From Hormiphora californensis (taxonomy: Eukaryota; Ctenophora; Tentaculata; Cydippida; Pleurobrachiidae), in assembly GCA_020137815.1 (NCBI GenBank), contig CM035356.1, positions 1,524,232 to 1,588,231 on the forward strand: a stretch of 64,000 bases of DNA, written 5' to 3'. Below the pieces are notes generated by a model that was given only the letters and a program-made list of their open reading frames with translations, did not search any database and was not told the DNA's origin. A program made the position numbers and the translations under genes. Positions 24,542 to 61,037 of the stretch are shown in pieces. Position 1 is the stretch's first letter, and every line of letters begins with the position of its first letter.

Positions 24542-27531
24542 ATGGGAGAAGTATTTCACCAGCCGCTGGGGGGAACACTCGGTGGAAACTCCCCTTCATC
24601 GAGGCTGTTTTGCTCAACAACCCAAACTCACCGCCGACAGTTGCCCTTGCAATAACTGAGTCATGGTTGAAAAACTACATTGCAGACGCCCAAATCAAAA
24701 TGCAGGGATACAGCACCTTCCGTTCTGACCGTCCTGATCGGAAAGGAGGAGGTTGTGTGTTATACATTCGTGAAGACATCCCAATCAGCTATGCATACTC
24801 ATTCAGTGACCGGGAATGCAGTCTGGTATTGGCTTTTAGTAAAGCTAAAAACATGTTGTTTTCATGTATCTACCGTCCCCCCGAATCATCTGACCAGTCC
24901 TTCATCACAGTTATGAACGATCTCCAAGATAAAATTGATCTCCTGTCCAATGAAAGGAGCCCTGAAATGTTTATCATGGGCGATCTAAACTTGCCATTGT
25001 TCAACTGGAAAGAAGAATCCCTACCGTCAGCTGCTGCTAACATAGCAGCTTATCAACGAACTGTGAACTTCATCGAGGAAAACTTCCTGACTCAGGTCGT
25101 TGACAAACCAACCAGAGGCAATAATATTCTGGATGTTATAATGACCAACTCACCACAATACGTATCAACTGTGACAACTGAAGAGACAAAGATCTCTGAC
25201 CACAGAATAGTTGACTGTACCCTGGTGATAAACCCCCTTATGAAGACAGCAGATACCATCAAAAAGTGGGACCACATGAGTTTTCGAGGGTTGGACATTC
25301 CAAAAGCCAATTTTGAAGAAATGAATGTGGACATTGCTTCTGTTGACTGGGACAAACTGCAGACATTATGTGAAGAGTCTGGAGACCCTGTTGGTGACAA
25401 ATTCAAAGAACTTTTCATTCTAACTGTTTTGCAAATCACCATCAAACACACCCCTCAGAAGATTCAGCGGAGAAAATTCAGCCCCCTGGAACCACTGAGA
25501 AGGAGAAGGCGGAAGTTAAAAGCAAGACTTGGAGCAATTTCTTCTGTCAACGTTAACATCTCAAAAACTGAAGAACTCCAAGACGAACTCACAGCACTTG
25601 AGGACAAGATACAGAACGCTGTAGATGAATCGATCGAAAAGAAGGAACACAGTTCCATTAAGACGATCAAGGAGAATCCACGATATTTCTTCTCCTACGC
25701 TAAACGACTTTCAAAAGTTAAATCGAACATCGCCCCCCTCAAACGTGATGACGGAACACTCACCACGGACAATACTGAAAAAGCGGAACTCCTGCAAAAA
25801 CAGTACTGCAGTGCCTTCAGTGATCCAGACGGGGGAGACTTGCTGAAAAGTCTCTCTTGGGTAGAGGATAGCAATACGATTTTAGAGGATTTCATTTTTA
25901 CCTCAGAGGACATCAAAGGAGCTCTCTCTGAGCTTGATCCTGCTTCTGCCGGACCAGATGGTGACATCCCTGCTAAAATTCTCAGTGCTTGTAAAACCAC
26001 TCTCGCTGTACCACTCTTTCTTCTTTGGGAGCGGTCCTTCGAAGAAGGAATAACACCCCCTAACCTGAAAAAACAATACATCACACCAATCTTCAAGCGT
26101 GGTGATAAAACTCTGGCTGTTAACTACCGCCCTGTTTCGCTGACTTCTAACTTGCTAAAAACGTTTGAGCGAGTTGTACGAAATAAGTTAGTGGAACACC
26201 TGGAAAGTAACAATCTCCTACCAGACAGCCAACATGGATTTAGGAAGCAACGGAGCTGTCTCACACAACTACTCGATCACATGGATGGAATTTTTCGAGA
26301 GTTAAACAGTGGAAATGAAGTCGATGTTATCTATTTGGACTATTCCAAAGCCTTCGACCGTGTCAACCACACCATTCTCATTGCCAAGCTGGAAAAGCTA
26401 GGTATTAGAGGGAAAGTACTAAAGTGGATAAAAGACTTCCTTACTGGCCGGTATCAAACAGTAACCGTCGACGGAGAAAAATCGAACTTTGAGCTTGTCA
26501 AAAGTGGGGTACCTCAAGGAACCGTACTTGGACCAATCCTCTTTATCATCTACGTAGCTGATCTCCAGAGCCAAGTGATCCACAGCAAAATCAGAACCTT
26601 TGCGGATGACACCAAGCTCCAGAAGAGCGTCGACTCGGAAGAATCAGGAGCAGAAATGCAAGAGGATCTTCAGCGTGTGGTGGAGTGGTCTGCAGCCAAT
26701 TGTATGACACTCCATGAGGACAAGTTCGAGGTCATCCACTACACTCTGAACAGAACGTCCCTTCTCAGAGAACTCCCTTTCACTCATGAGTTAAGCTTAT
26801 ATGTGACTCCAGGTGATAACGAAATACAGCCAAAGGATACAGTGAAAGACCTTGGCATCACCCTCTCAAACAATGGCTCCTGGACAGACCATGTAATGAG
26901 GATTTCATCAGAAGCACGACGGATGGCCGCCTGGGCACTGAGAGCTTTTAAAGATAGGTCAGTGACCACTATGCTGACACTCTACAAGTCACTAATAAGG
27001 TGCAAAGTAGAATACTGCTCACCTCTGTGGTCGCCCTACAAGATTGGTGACATTCAGGCTCTGGAAAGCATCCAGAGACAGTTTACACGACGGATCGAAG
27101 ACATGGCACAACTTGACTATTGGGAGCGGCTGAAAAAGCTAAGACTTATGTCATTACAACGTCGGCGGGAGCGATATTCGATAATACAAATGTGGAAAAT
27201 CTACAATGGTGCAGCACCTAATAGCACGAATACCCGGTTTTACCATCATCAACGGCTCGGCGTCCGAGCCGAAGTACCTACTCTTTACAGTGGAGCACAG
27301 AAGTCATTCTCAACAAAATACTTCCATTCATTTGCTGTAAGGGCCGCTCGGCTATGGAACACATTGCCGAAAGAGGTTAACACAGCAGCGACCTTAGATA
27401 CGTTCAAGATCCTGCTGGGCCGTTGGCTGGACCACTTCCCTGACAATCCACCTGTGAAGGGTTATTCTACCCGGAACAACAATTCTATCATGGACTGGGT
27501 TTTGGAGGTTCGAGCTAAAGGGGGATGCTGA
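24541..27531 (+). CDS. LINE ORF2: endonuclease and reverse transcriptase
   Basis: About 996 aa. The N-terminal apurinic-type endonuclease shows AITESWL, MGDLNLP and SDHRIV. The reverse transcriptase shows YRPVSLTS, QHGFRKQRSC, motif A YLDYSKAFDRV, motif B GVPQGTVLGP and catalytic motif C FADDTKL, a CR1/L2-like set. The frame is open upstream through the end of ORF1 to at least 24310, with no ATG before the endonuclease core (first Met is in MQGYSTF). Translation therefore probably uses frameshifting or re-initiation from ORF1. The protein would nick target DNA and prime reverse transcription there. Confidence 0.9.
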   Translation, partial: NGRSISPAAGGNTRWKLPFIEAVLLNNPNSPPTVALAITESWLKNYIADAQIKMQGYSTFRSDRPDRKGGGCVLYIREDIPISYAYSFSDRECSLVLAFSKAKNMLFSCIYRPPESSDQSFITVMNDLQDKIDLLSNERSPEMFIMGDLNLPLFNWKEESLPSAAANIAAYQRTVNFIEENFLTQVVDKPTRGNNILDVIMTNSPQYVSTVTTEETKISDHRIVDCTLVINPLMKTADTIKKWDHMSFRGLDIPKANFEEMNVDIASVDWDKLQTLCEESGDPVGDKFKELFILTVLQITIKHTPQKIQRRKFSPLEPLRRRRRKLKARLGAISSVNVNISKTEELQDELTALEDKIQNAVDESIEKKEHSSIKTIKENPRYFFSYAKRLSKVKSNIAPLKRDDGTLTTDNTEKAELLQKQYCSAFSDPDGGDLLKSLSWVEDSNTILEDFIFTSEDIKGALSELDPASAGPDGDIPAKILSACKTTLAVPLFLLWERSFEEGITPPNLKKQYITPIFKRGDKTLAVNYRPVSLTSNLLKTFERVVRNKLVEHLESNNLLPDSQHGFRKQRSCLTQLLDHMDGIFRELNSGNEVDVIYLDYSKAFDRVNHTILIAKLEKLGIRGKVLKWIKDFLTGRYQTVTVDGEKSNFELVKSGVPQGTVLGPILFIIYVADLQSQVIHSKIRTFADDTKLQKSVDSEESGAEMQEDLQRVVEWSAANCMTLHEDKFEVIHYTLNRTSLLRELPFTHELSLYVTPGDNEIQPKDTVKDLGITLSNNGSWTDHVMRISSEARRMAAWALRAFKDRSVTTMLTLYKSLIRCKVEYCSPLWSPYKIGDIQALESIQRQFTRRIEDMAQLDYWERLKKLRLMSLQRRRERYSIIQMWKIYNGAAPNSTNTRFYHHQRLGVRAEVPTLYSGAQKSFSTKYFHSFAVRAARLWNTLPKEVNTAATLDTFKILLGRWLDHFPDNPPVKGYSTRNNNSIMDWVLEVRAKGGC

Positions 27532-27668
27532 AAAGACTGACACCGTTTACGATTCTGTAATGAAGTTTATTTATCAAGTTTATCAAGTTTATCAAGAAAA
27601 TATTCGAAAAGTCACTTTTCAAAATTCAAAAGTGAGTTCAACAAATAAAAAAACTAAAAAGTTTGTCA

Positions 27669-27896
27669 CAGGGATCCCTAATAAAGTTGTGACTTGTCAC
27701 TGTAGTCTTGCGGAGGCGCGGTTGTGACTTGTCACCGCGTGTGCGCGTACCAAAACGCACGTGGTTCCCACTGCGCGTAGCTGCGGCGCGGCGCAAACCA
27801 TGCGGTGACAAGTTACAATCGCGCATTTTGAAGCCGCGCCGCCACGGGAACCACATGTTTGGTGATAAGTCACAACTTTATTAGGGATCCCTACTG
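27669..27896. mobile_element. GC-rich MITE upstream of GOT2
   Basis: The ends are inverted: CAGGGATCCCTAATAAAGTT then GTGACTTGTCAC at the left, and its complement at 27866-27896. The GC-rich middle is itself partly palindromic (GTGACTTGTCACCGCG and CGGTGACAAGTTAC). The CAGGG ends suggest hAT, but I could not confirm an 8-base duplication. Confidence 0.65.
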
Positions 27897-28080
27897 CACC
27901 TGGCCTCAGCGAAACCTAAAATTTGTGCGCGCCACTTGCATGCAGCGTACAAAATAGCGAACGCCGCGCGAGCGGCCCGGCCAAGTGAAAAAAAGAAAGA
28001 AAAAAGTTCACAAACAAAAATCTGATTTTGTGGAAAATTCCTTGTCTCTCCTCGAAATTCAACACCCTCTCTGTTTAGCC

Positions 28081-29725
28081 ATGTTGCTCCGTGCCCTCAA
28101 GACTACCTCGGCTCTTGCCAGCCGCTCTTTTTGGTCTCATGTACCAATGGGACCCCCAGATCCGATTATCGGAGTAACTGAGGCTTTCAACCGTGACACA
28201 AACCCCAACAAGATGAACGTTGGAGTCGGTGCTTATCGGGATGATTCAGGTAGGTACTGGCAGTTCACTCTGTAGTCCATATTTTATCCGTGTTTCTTTC
28301 CAGGTAAACCCTACGTTTTGCCGTGCGTGCGTTCTGCCGAGGAACTCCTGGTATCTCAAAACCTCAATCATGAATATCTCCCGACCCATGGATGTCCTAA
28401 CCTGAGACAAGCCGCTAAAGTGCTCGCTTTCGGTGCTGATAGTGTCGCAGTAACAGAGAACTTGGTTGCCTCCACTCAGACCATTAGTGGAACAGGTGCC
28501 TTGAGGATTGGAGGAGAGTTCATCAAGAAATTCCATAGCTCCAAGGCCATCTACCTTCCAACACCTAGCTGGGGAAACCACACTCCCATCTTCAGGTATC
28601 TGTTGAAATACAGAATCTTGATCCTGTCGAGCGCTTTACCAGCAATCCCTTTACAAGCAAAGATATCTGTTGAAATATATATATCACAGTTTAGCACATG
28701 TGTGATGTTCCAATTCCTAACCTCCATCCTAAATCATTCTTTTCAGAGACAGTGGTCTAGAAGTCAAGTCCTACACATACTACAAGAAGGATACCAAAGG
28801 ACTAGATTTCGAGGGAATGTTGTCTGATATATCTCAGATTGAAGAGGGAGCTACCATTCTGCTGCATGCCTGTGCCCACAACCCTACCGGAGTAGATCCC
28901 ACTCCAGAACAGTGGAACGAGATCTCACAGGTTGGAGTTAAATGGGCCACTGGAAAACATATATCATTCTGTGCTTCTCAGATAGAATATAGCGTGCAAA
29001 AGGGTGGAAGGGAATTGTTCCTCAAATGATACCTTCCTCTTTTGTAAGAGTAATTGATGCTGTGCTTACATTCCCACCAACACCTTTCCATATAACAACC
29101 CCCCCTCTCTTTTCACCAGGTCGTTAAGAGCAGAAACCTATTGGTTTTCATTGACATGGCCTACCAAGGATTCGCTAGCGGCGACCTAGAAAAAGATGCA
29201 TATGCCGTGAGGAAATTCACTGAGGATGGACACAGGATTCTCCTTGCTCAGTCCTTTGCTAAAAACATGGGGGTGTACGGTGAGAGGTGTGGAGCCTTCT
29301 CCATCGTCGGTGAGAGTGAGAGTGAGAGTGAGGCAGCCGCACTGGAGAGCCAGATCAAGATTGTGGTGCGACCTATGTACTCCTCTCCCGCACTCCAAGC
29401 AGCCCGGCTAGTGAGCACTGTACTAAACGATCCCGCCCTGTACTCTCAATGGTTGGTCGATGTGAAGGGAATGGCAGACAGGATTATCTCAATGAGGACG
29501 GCCCTAAAGTCTGGATTGGAGAAGGAGGGAAGTGTACACAACTGGGATCATCTTGTTAACCAGATTGGCATGTTCTGTTTTACTGGAATGTCGCCAGATC
29601 AGGTGGCAAGGTTGACTGGGGAGTTCAGTGTTTATCTGACCAAGGATGGGAGGATAAGTGTGGCCGGGGTGAGCAGTAGGAATGTAGATTACCTTGCACA
29701 CGCCATGCATACTGTCACCAAATAG
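28081..29725 (+). CDS. GOT2: Mitochondrial aspartate aminotransferase, 4 exons
   Basis: PLP enzyme interconverting aspartate/2-oxoglutarate and oxaloacetate/glutamate in the malate-aspartate shuttle. Exons 28081-28249, 28304-28595, 28747-28930 and 29120-29725 join in frame to 416 aa (human 430). The N-terminus ([18 protein letters not shown]) is basic and Ser/Arg-rich like a mitochondrial presequence. Fold-I aminotransferase marks are [52 protein letters not shown], and the PLP lysine in [12 protein letters not shown]. The end [19 protein letters not shown] is typical. A GC-rich stretch at 27900-27980 lies just upstream. Confidence 0.96.
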
Positions 29726-29913
29726 ACAATCACTGACTGTGATACCAAGTCGGATGAATAACATTCTTCTAGGAGAGTTGTTTTGACTTGGTGCATGAAG
29801 CAAAGTATAGTGTGATATTTTAACGCATTGATTGTGTGTGTAAAGATGTGTTTAGAGAAAGTGTTTTTTCAGTATCCTTTATTTGGAATGTTAAAAATTG
29901 AAAAGTTTTTATT

Positions 29914-29919
29914 AATAAA
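29914..29919 (+). terminator. Polyadenylation signal of GOT2
   Basis: AATAAA 189 bases after the GOT2 stop codon, in T-rich surroundings. Confidence 0.65.
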
Positions 29920-30380
29920 TTTGAAAAACTTAAACTCTCGTTTCTCTATTCCGAAACTACAATATTATTATGCGAACAATACACTCCTTCCATTCCCTCC
30001 ACAGGAACAACTCATTTCCCTTCCTATACTATCCACACAGGAACGTAACAATATGTAACAACAACAACAACTCCGCGGACCTCCTCCTGATTTGCCCGGT
30101 GCCCCCTTCTCCTCATCCCCCGGATCAGTGCTGGAAGATTGTCTGTCTGTCACACCACGATAAAAACCCTCATGCTGGGGATTACAGGTATAATGGGATT
30201 AGAGGGAATCTCTCCATCACGTGATCTTCCTGCATTCTGATTGGTGGGTCATGTGATACTGCTGCTTCATCATTGGCTGAGAGGAATGAAACCCGTTTTT
30301 CTTGTTTATTTAACTCGTCTTACTAGCTCACAATTTATACTTCTCCTTGTTATACCTGTTGCACGATCTTCAGCAGTATC
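29920..30380. other. GOT2-MTR intergenic region
   Basis: After the GOT2 poly(A) signal there is AT-rich sequence to about 30060 and then C-rich DNA leading to the MTR promoter elements near 30217-30276. No gene is seen. Confidence 0.5.
30217..30276 (+). promoter_or_regulatory. Likely MTR promoter elements: E-box and CCAAT boxes
   Basis: Within 105-165 bases of the MTR start codon lie the palindrome TCACGTGA (30217-30224, an M-box/USF-type E-box), a related TCATGTGA (30249-30256), and two inverted CCAAT boxes (ATTGG at 30240-30244 and 30272-30276). The clustering in a short GC-balanced stretch fits a core promoter. No TATA box is evident. Confidence 0.5.
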
Positions 30381-54704
<24,324 letters not shown>

Positions 54705-56131
54705 GGAACAGTGAGGAACAACATGGCTGAGGAAAAGTGCTGATGAACAGCGTTGTTATGTTCTAAATGTGCTCAATTCATACAACAATGTGCTCAATTC
54801 ATACAACAAGAATATAACACTTTTTGCGGGGAACTTTTTTTGTGTCTGATGAACGGCCGGTCAATTGCGCTATTGATATTATTGAACCGTGAAGCGTTTT
54901 CCTATACTGAAATATCTTTTTTAAATTCTTACCCTGTAGTTTTAACGAATTTATTTTCCCCGAGATATTAATTAATTAATTGCTAGGTTACACTAGTTTT
55001 TGTGATATTTTTGTACGTTTTACGAGAAGCCTTGCTCTTAGACTCCTAAAAGTACAGTGATATGACCCTTATAATTGTTAATGTTAATAACATTCTATAT
55101 TATTATTATGTTATGTTGAATGTTCTAACCCTCCGGGGCGCGGAGAGAGAGGGTCGAGCAAGGCAACCCTTATTATGGACATCTGAGTGGAAATATTATT
55201 GACTACTGCAGCTGTCCGATACGAGACAGAAGGCCGGGTTACTTTTACAATTACATTGTTACTGTTTTAGTTTCTTACACCTTTCCAATTGATTGTTTTT
55301 TAAATTTAATTGTTATGTTCCGGAACCGGTGCAGTGGAGGAGGGATTTGGTGGCTATTGAAATATTGAACCTTCCCCGCCTTTTGAATTTCTATAGCATG
55401 CTAGCATGCTACCGACCTCAGACATGGCCTCTCAACTCTGTTTCGCAAAGTCACCAACTCGCCTTGTTTTGGCCAAACTGAACAACAAAAAATGAGAGCT
55501 AAACTTGGCTTTTATTTCTTTGTTTTTGGCCCAAATTCATCAAGCCAAAGTTTTACGGGCTCAATGAATCAAGTACTTTGGCATGATGTGACATTTATTG
55601 ACGTCATATGACGTCATTTTATTATTGTGATTTGTCACGCGCAAATATGACGCCGCGCATTAAACAGAGGCAACATACCGCCGCGCACACTCAGCGAGTC
55701 GAGATCAGAGTCCGAGCTTTTTAAAATCACTTTTTCAAACTCTCATTTTGGAACCAACCTCGGAAAGTTCTTTCGCTCCGTTTTTCCGGTTGGCATGCGC
55801 TGCAGACCCCAAGTGCGCGCGTTTTCCACGGCTTCTGTAGCATAGGCCAATTTTTCCGGTTGTTTATTGTTAAGACATTATTTGAAAAGATTTGCATCGC
55901 CTCTCTACCAAGGGGCCTCCTCCAGTATTTTGATTTCACCTTTTAATGCTTTCTGTTTCCACGGACAAGCGGAAACTTGGGCAAATATTGTTGGAAATAT
56001 CCTGACTATAGCACTCACTGAGAGCCTTTTTAGGCGTTTCTCTCAAGTCTCAACACAGAAATTCTTTTTGTCAGATTTTGCTAATTTGTTATCCCTTGGC
56101 CCTTGTCCTAATTCTTGCAAATCTTAGGTCA
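54705..56131. other. MTR-zinc-finger intergenic region
   Basis: No gene is supported here. It holds another GGGTCGAGC short repeat (55128-55170) and AT-rich sequence; a splice acceptor-like CTTAG lies just before the start codon of the next gene. No canonical AATAAA was found after MTR. Confidence 0.5.
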
Positions 56132-58179
56132 ATGGACCCGTACAAGAGTGCCGCAGTCACAGAGGCTGACAATATGAACGCTGAAATGGTCGGGAAAATT
56201 GCTGACATTGTCGCCAAGGTTATATCTAAAAATAGTGAGGTACGAAAATCGATCGTTCTTTCTACGTAAATACTAATTTGAGATCGTACCTTAACGGTGT
56301 TTTCCCCTGACAGGTATCTGCGATCTCAACTTCTACCTCAATCACGGATTCCATTCTGCCTCACCAGCTACCGCGACAATGCTCTCTTCCAACGCTCACC
56401 CTCCCCTACATGCCCAGAACACCCCCTAAAGAGAGCTACACGTTAGAAGACTTCCAGTGCAAGCACTGTCACCGGCCATTCTTCTCGAAGCGTGAACTAA
56501 CAAAACACATCGAAAGTGCTCATTTTTCTGAAGTTTACAAGCCCTCGTCCCAGTGGTGCACAGTGTGCCTGACAACATTTTCAAGCAGTAAAGAGCTCTC
56601 TCAGCACATGGCAACGTATCACGCGGACCAGGGAACACCAGACTCTACCACCTGCAGCTTTTGTCTGATCCGGTTCCAGCAATCCAAGCAGCTCACCTCA
56701 CACATTGCACAGTTCCACATTCCCCACTCAACATGTGGACTGTGCAGGAAGACATTCACAGAAACAAGGAAGCACTGGTTCCACATGCTCTCTGAGCACA
56801 AGATAAAACCAAGCAGGGTGGATTGTAATCTGTGTCCGGCGAGTTTTAGTGATCCTCACGAGTACGATTCCCATATCAAAACATCCCACATATACCCGTG
56901 CTTGTTGTGTGAGACGAATGTGGACAGTAGGGAGACTCTTCAGGAGCATATCGAGCAGACACACAAGCGGTATTATTGTAGTGATTGCGGTGAGATGTTT
57001 GAGATGTACGAATCGTTCGTTAGGCATTACATTACGAATGAGGGGTGCTCCCTCGACCCATATAAACTGATCTGCGTCTACTGTTTCGGATCTTTCTCCA
57101 ATCTGAAACTCCTCTTCCGGCATCTATGTCTCGATAGTTTTAATTGCATCTTCTGTTCAGCCACCTGTATCAGCTGCAAAACCTTCCAGAACCACCTGGA
57201 GTGTAATCATGGGATGAGGCTGAAATACACCCAGTTAGGAGATGAACCGGTGGCTAGTGAGAACCCTGAACAAAGCAAGATATCCAGTGAAAATAGGTTA
57301 ATGCCTCACCTCATTTGTGGCGAGGAGCAGGGTGACTCCATGGTGTGTGAGAGCAATGGGAACACTGCAAACTACATAAATAACCTGATTCAAGTCAATG
57401 AGAATCTACTGAATTGTAGGCCGCCCATTCTCAGCAAGTTTAGCTCAAGTGGAAGTGGTGACAGTACCGCATCCCAAACGGCCATTATGAAAAACCTGTG
57501 CAGTAGTCAGGCTGATATTATCCGGTTGTTCCAGAGCATCCAGACGACGGGTAATGCATCCTCAGAGTCAATTAAGATGGAGCGGGGTGACATGGATTTT
57601 GATGACCAGGATCATGGGGGAGACCACCTGTCAAAAAGTCCTAAACTATCCCACCGACAAATAGCTAAATCAGATAGCGTGGATAGTGCTATTGATGTAA
57701 AACCAGTTCGGTTCTCCACCCTCTCTCCGGGGAGCATATCTAAAAATGAGTCCTTCTCCTCGGTGGATGACGACGAGGGAAAAGGAGCGGAGTTGTCTGA
57801 CAATAACACAGATGAGGAGAGTGGAGGGGGAGGGGGAGGGGTAGCAGGGGAATCCAGACGTAACTCACTCCGCCTCAAATACTCCCAAATGTCGATAAGC
57901 CGTAAAACACGACGGTCCAGTAAGTCCCTAAACAGGATGCTCCAGAAGACGGGTAAAGTGGAGGAATTATCTGAACCGGTGGCCCTTCAGAGTATTATCG
58001 GCAGTTCTCGATCAACGTATTCTTGCCAGAGGTGCAGCAAGACTTTTGTAAACCGGTCCCTTCTCTCGAGACACTGGGGTGCGGCGACAAAGTGTTATAT
58101 TTGTTCAGTGTCAATGTGTGACTTGAAGGACCTTAATGAACACATGAAGTCTGCTCACTCCGAGTACACCTCACAGTGA
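56132..58179 (+). CDS. C2H2 zinc-finger protein, two coding exons, about 657 aa
   Basis: Exons 56132-56239 (MDPYKSAAVTEADNM...) and 56314-58179 join in phase 0. The N-terminal half carries about nine C2H2-type fingers in series from residue about 85 (CKHCHRPFFSKRELTKHIESAH; CTVCLTTFSSSKELSQHM; CSFCLIRF; CGLCRKTF; CNLCPASF; CLLCETN; CSDCGEMF, the last few irregular with Cys in place of His). A Ser/Gly/acid-rich spacer with a basic SRKTRRSSK stretch follows, then two more fingers (CQRCSKTFVNRSLLSRH; CYICSVSM) at the C-terminus. It probably acts as a nuclear nucleic-acid-binding regulator. I cannot assign an orthologue. An acceptor-like CTTAG nine bases before the ATG suggests a 5' UTR intron. 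Confidence 0.88.
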
Positions 58180-60847
58180 GTGTTGTTGTTGTTTGTTTTT
58201 CTTTGTTTTGTTGTTGATGGAACGTTTCACATTTACCTGTGTGTGAGGCAGGGAGCTCTGTACCCCACTGATCATGTTGTCATGTGTTTTTTGGGTGATT
58301 TTCATATAAACTGTTCATTTAAAAAGGCTTTTTTTCAAAATGAAATATCTTCATGGTCTCAGAAACATCCACCCCCGAATTGATTTGAGCTGCCACACCA
58401 GGTGTGATTGTGTTACATGTTATTTATTGTTCACCTTTTTCTCACTTTTTTCTTCCCAGAAGGAGTGTCAAAAGCGCCTGTAAAAAAGCACCAAGCGCCA
58501 TGAACCGCTTTTGAACACTCCCTCTGGTTTCTTTATCTCTCTGATTTCAGAGATTGCGTGTGCGTGTGTGTCAAAAAATCGCCGATATATATATTTTGAA
58601 AAGAGAGTGTTTTACTGTGTATATCAATTGCTTTTTAGCTGTTTAACTTTTAAACAACAATATACGTTTTTTTAGAATTTTACACTCGTAACACTTTTCC
58701 ACTTCACAGTTCACACCCTAATTTCCCCATTCTCTCCACACTGACAACACGTACAGCGGACAGCTTTATGACGGACATTAGGACACAACAAGAGAGGGAG
58801 ATGGGTGATGTGGAAGGGAGCTGGGTGGGGGCTTTCTGTGTGTTATGATGTCACACAGGGACAACCATAACCATACTGTGTCCTCACTGTGTCATGATGA
58901 CACTGTCATCAAAGGAAAACCACGCAATTTGTGTGTTTTCCCTCCTCCTAACTGTACACACACAAACCATGTCATCAGTCATGGTTTTGTTATTGTGTCA
59001 CCGCCAACCCTATGTCATCTTGTCTATATACCCTGTCTATACATACCAATTACATGTTCTGTGACCCAATTTGTATAATAGAGAAAACACACATCTTCCT
59101 CTGCTGCAGATGACACATGTGGCCACACTTTGTGATATAATACACAGTCTGCATTGTAGTTGTGACAGCAGCAGCTGCAGAGAGTGTGTGACGTTATATG
59201 GCCACATTGTGCGATGATATATATGTGTTGCACAGTTTTGTGAAGTGTGTTACGTAATAAGATTGCACCATCACATAGCACGTAGAGAGAGAGAGGGAGG
59301 GCCAAGAGAGCAACATTGTCTGTCTGTAGCGAGAGAGATAGAGAGAGAGGGGGGGTCAAGAGAGAATTATTGTCTGTATGTGTGTTTGTAATGTGTTTGT
59401 GGGGTATGTATCACACCCCCGTCAACCACCGCAACGCGTCACTGCTTCTTCCGCAGTATTATGGGTGTGGACTGTGTCATGACATCTGGGTGTGTGGACT
59501 GTGTATGTGTCATGACAGTGCAGCTGGGTGTGTGTGGTTGAACGGAAAACAAATGCGTCAAAATAATTTCACCAGAATGTCATACAGCTGGTGTGTTCAG
59601 TGTGTGTTTGTATAGGCTGTCTGTTGAATGGACAAAGAGAGGTGAATTGTATCTTTTACATAAAGCTGCAGGAGACAGCGGTGAAGTTTGGCCTAGATCT
59701 AAGTACCTGAGGCAACCATCTACATACGTCATACGCAATTTACATTTTGGTATGAACAATAACTATGTGATAAGAACATGGGTATATTGCCCGTATACTG
59801 TGAGTCATTGGGTATGTTGTGTTTGTGATAAAATACCAGGGCTGAACAAGGTTGTTATCTTTTCTGAAACATGTCAAACTGGGACGTCACCGCATTTCTT
59901 TCTCCTCCTCCCTCTCTTTCATTCCCCATCTCTCTTAGATTTCTCTCTCCTTCTCCCTCTTCCTCTCCACGTTTCTCACTCTCTGTTTCCCTCTCTCTCT
60001 CTCATTACATCCTTCCTCTTACTCATCCACTTAGTCATTCCATTCCTTCCTGCCAGAGACTCAGTCACACATGCACTCACTGTATTTGTTCGTCCGTAAT
60101 GCGTGTGCTTCTCACTCATTTGCGGAGACAGAGAGAGAGAGAGAGAGAGAGAGGAAGAGAGAGAGAAGTATTGGGAGAGAGAAAGAGAAAGAGAAATTGG
60201 GAGAGAGAGAGAAATAGAAAGAGACATGGCCGCGACAGAGAGCACGGCCATACATTCGAAAGCGTGTGTACTGACGTCATTTCGATTAGCAAGCTACCAC
60301 GTGGTCCCTGTGCGCTTTCTCCCTTGCCTCTCTGACACACACACACACGCTGTCTCGTTCTCTCTTTCTGTTTCTCTTTCTCTCTGAAACATATATCTTT
60401 TTACTTTCTTCATTCATACAGCTATCGTCTCTCTGTAAATTCAGAACAGGTTTTATGAGTGACGCACAACTTTCATATTTCTCTATTTTCTTCTCTCTTT
60501 CTACCAGCCCTCCCTCCCTTTCTATTATCTCTCCCTCTCCATTTCTACAATGTCTCTCTCCTTTTCTACCATCTCTCCCTCTCTTTCTACCATCTCTTTC
60601 TCCTTTTCTACTATTAACTCCTTGACCGTCATTTCTTCACACCAATTCGCATATATTGCAACACAGATATATCACTTGCAATACTTATCATGGTTCATTG
60701 GTTATGTGGTATTATACAGAGAGTTAATTTATGGTGGTTATATAGACCACTATAAACGAAGCAATCATTATTTGATCCATAAATAGCTCTCCGCGTTCTG
60801 AGTTCTCTCTCTTTCTCCCTCTCTCTCTATCTCTCTCTCTCTCCCTC

Positions 60848-60913
<66 letters not shown>

Positions 60914-60957
60914 TTTCTCTCTTTCTCCCTCTCTCTCTATCACTCTCTCTCTATCTC

Positions 60958-60988
<31 letters not shown>

Positions 60989-61001
60989 CCCCCCCCCTCT
61001 C

Positions 61002-61037
<36 letters not shown>

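Larger units (their letters stand above)
23110..27600 (+). mobile_element. CR1/L2-type LINE with two intact ORFs
   Basis: A non-LTR retrotransposon of about 4.5 kb: a short 5' region, ORF1 (23195-24541), ORF2 (to 27531) and a 3' end with repeats of TTTATCAAG (about 27569-27596), the kind of short 3' tandem repeat seen in CR1/L2 elements. Both ORFs are uninterrupted, so the insertion is young. It lies between the divergent starts of NAT10 and GOT2. The exact 5' end and target duplication could not be set. Confidence 0.88.
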
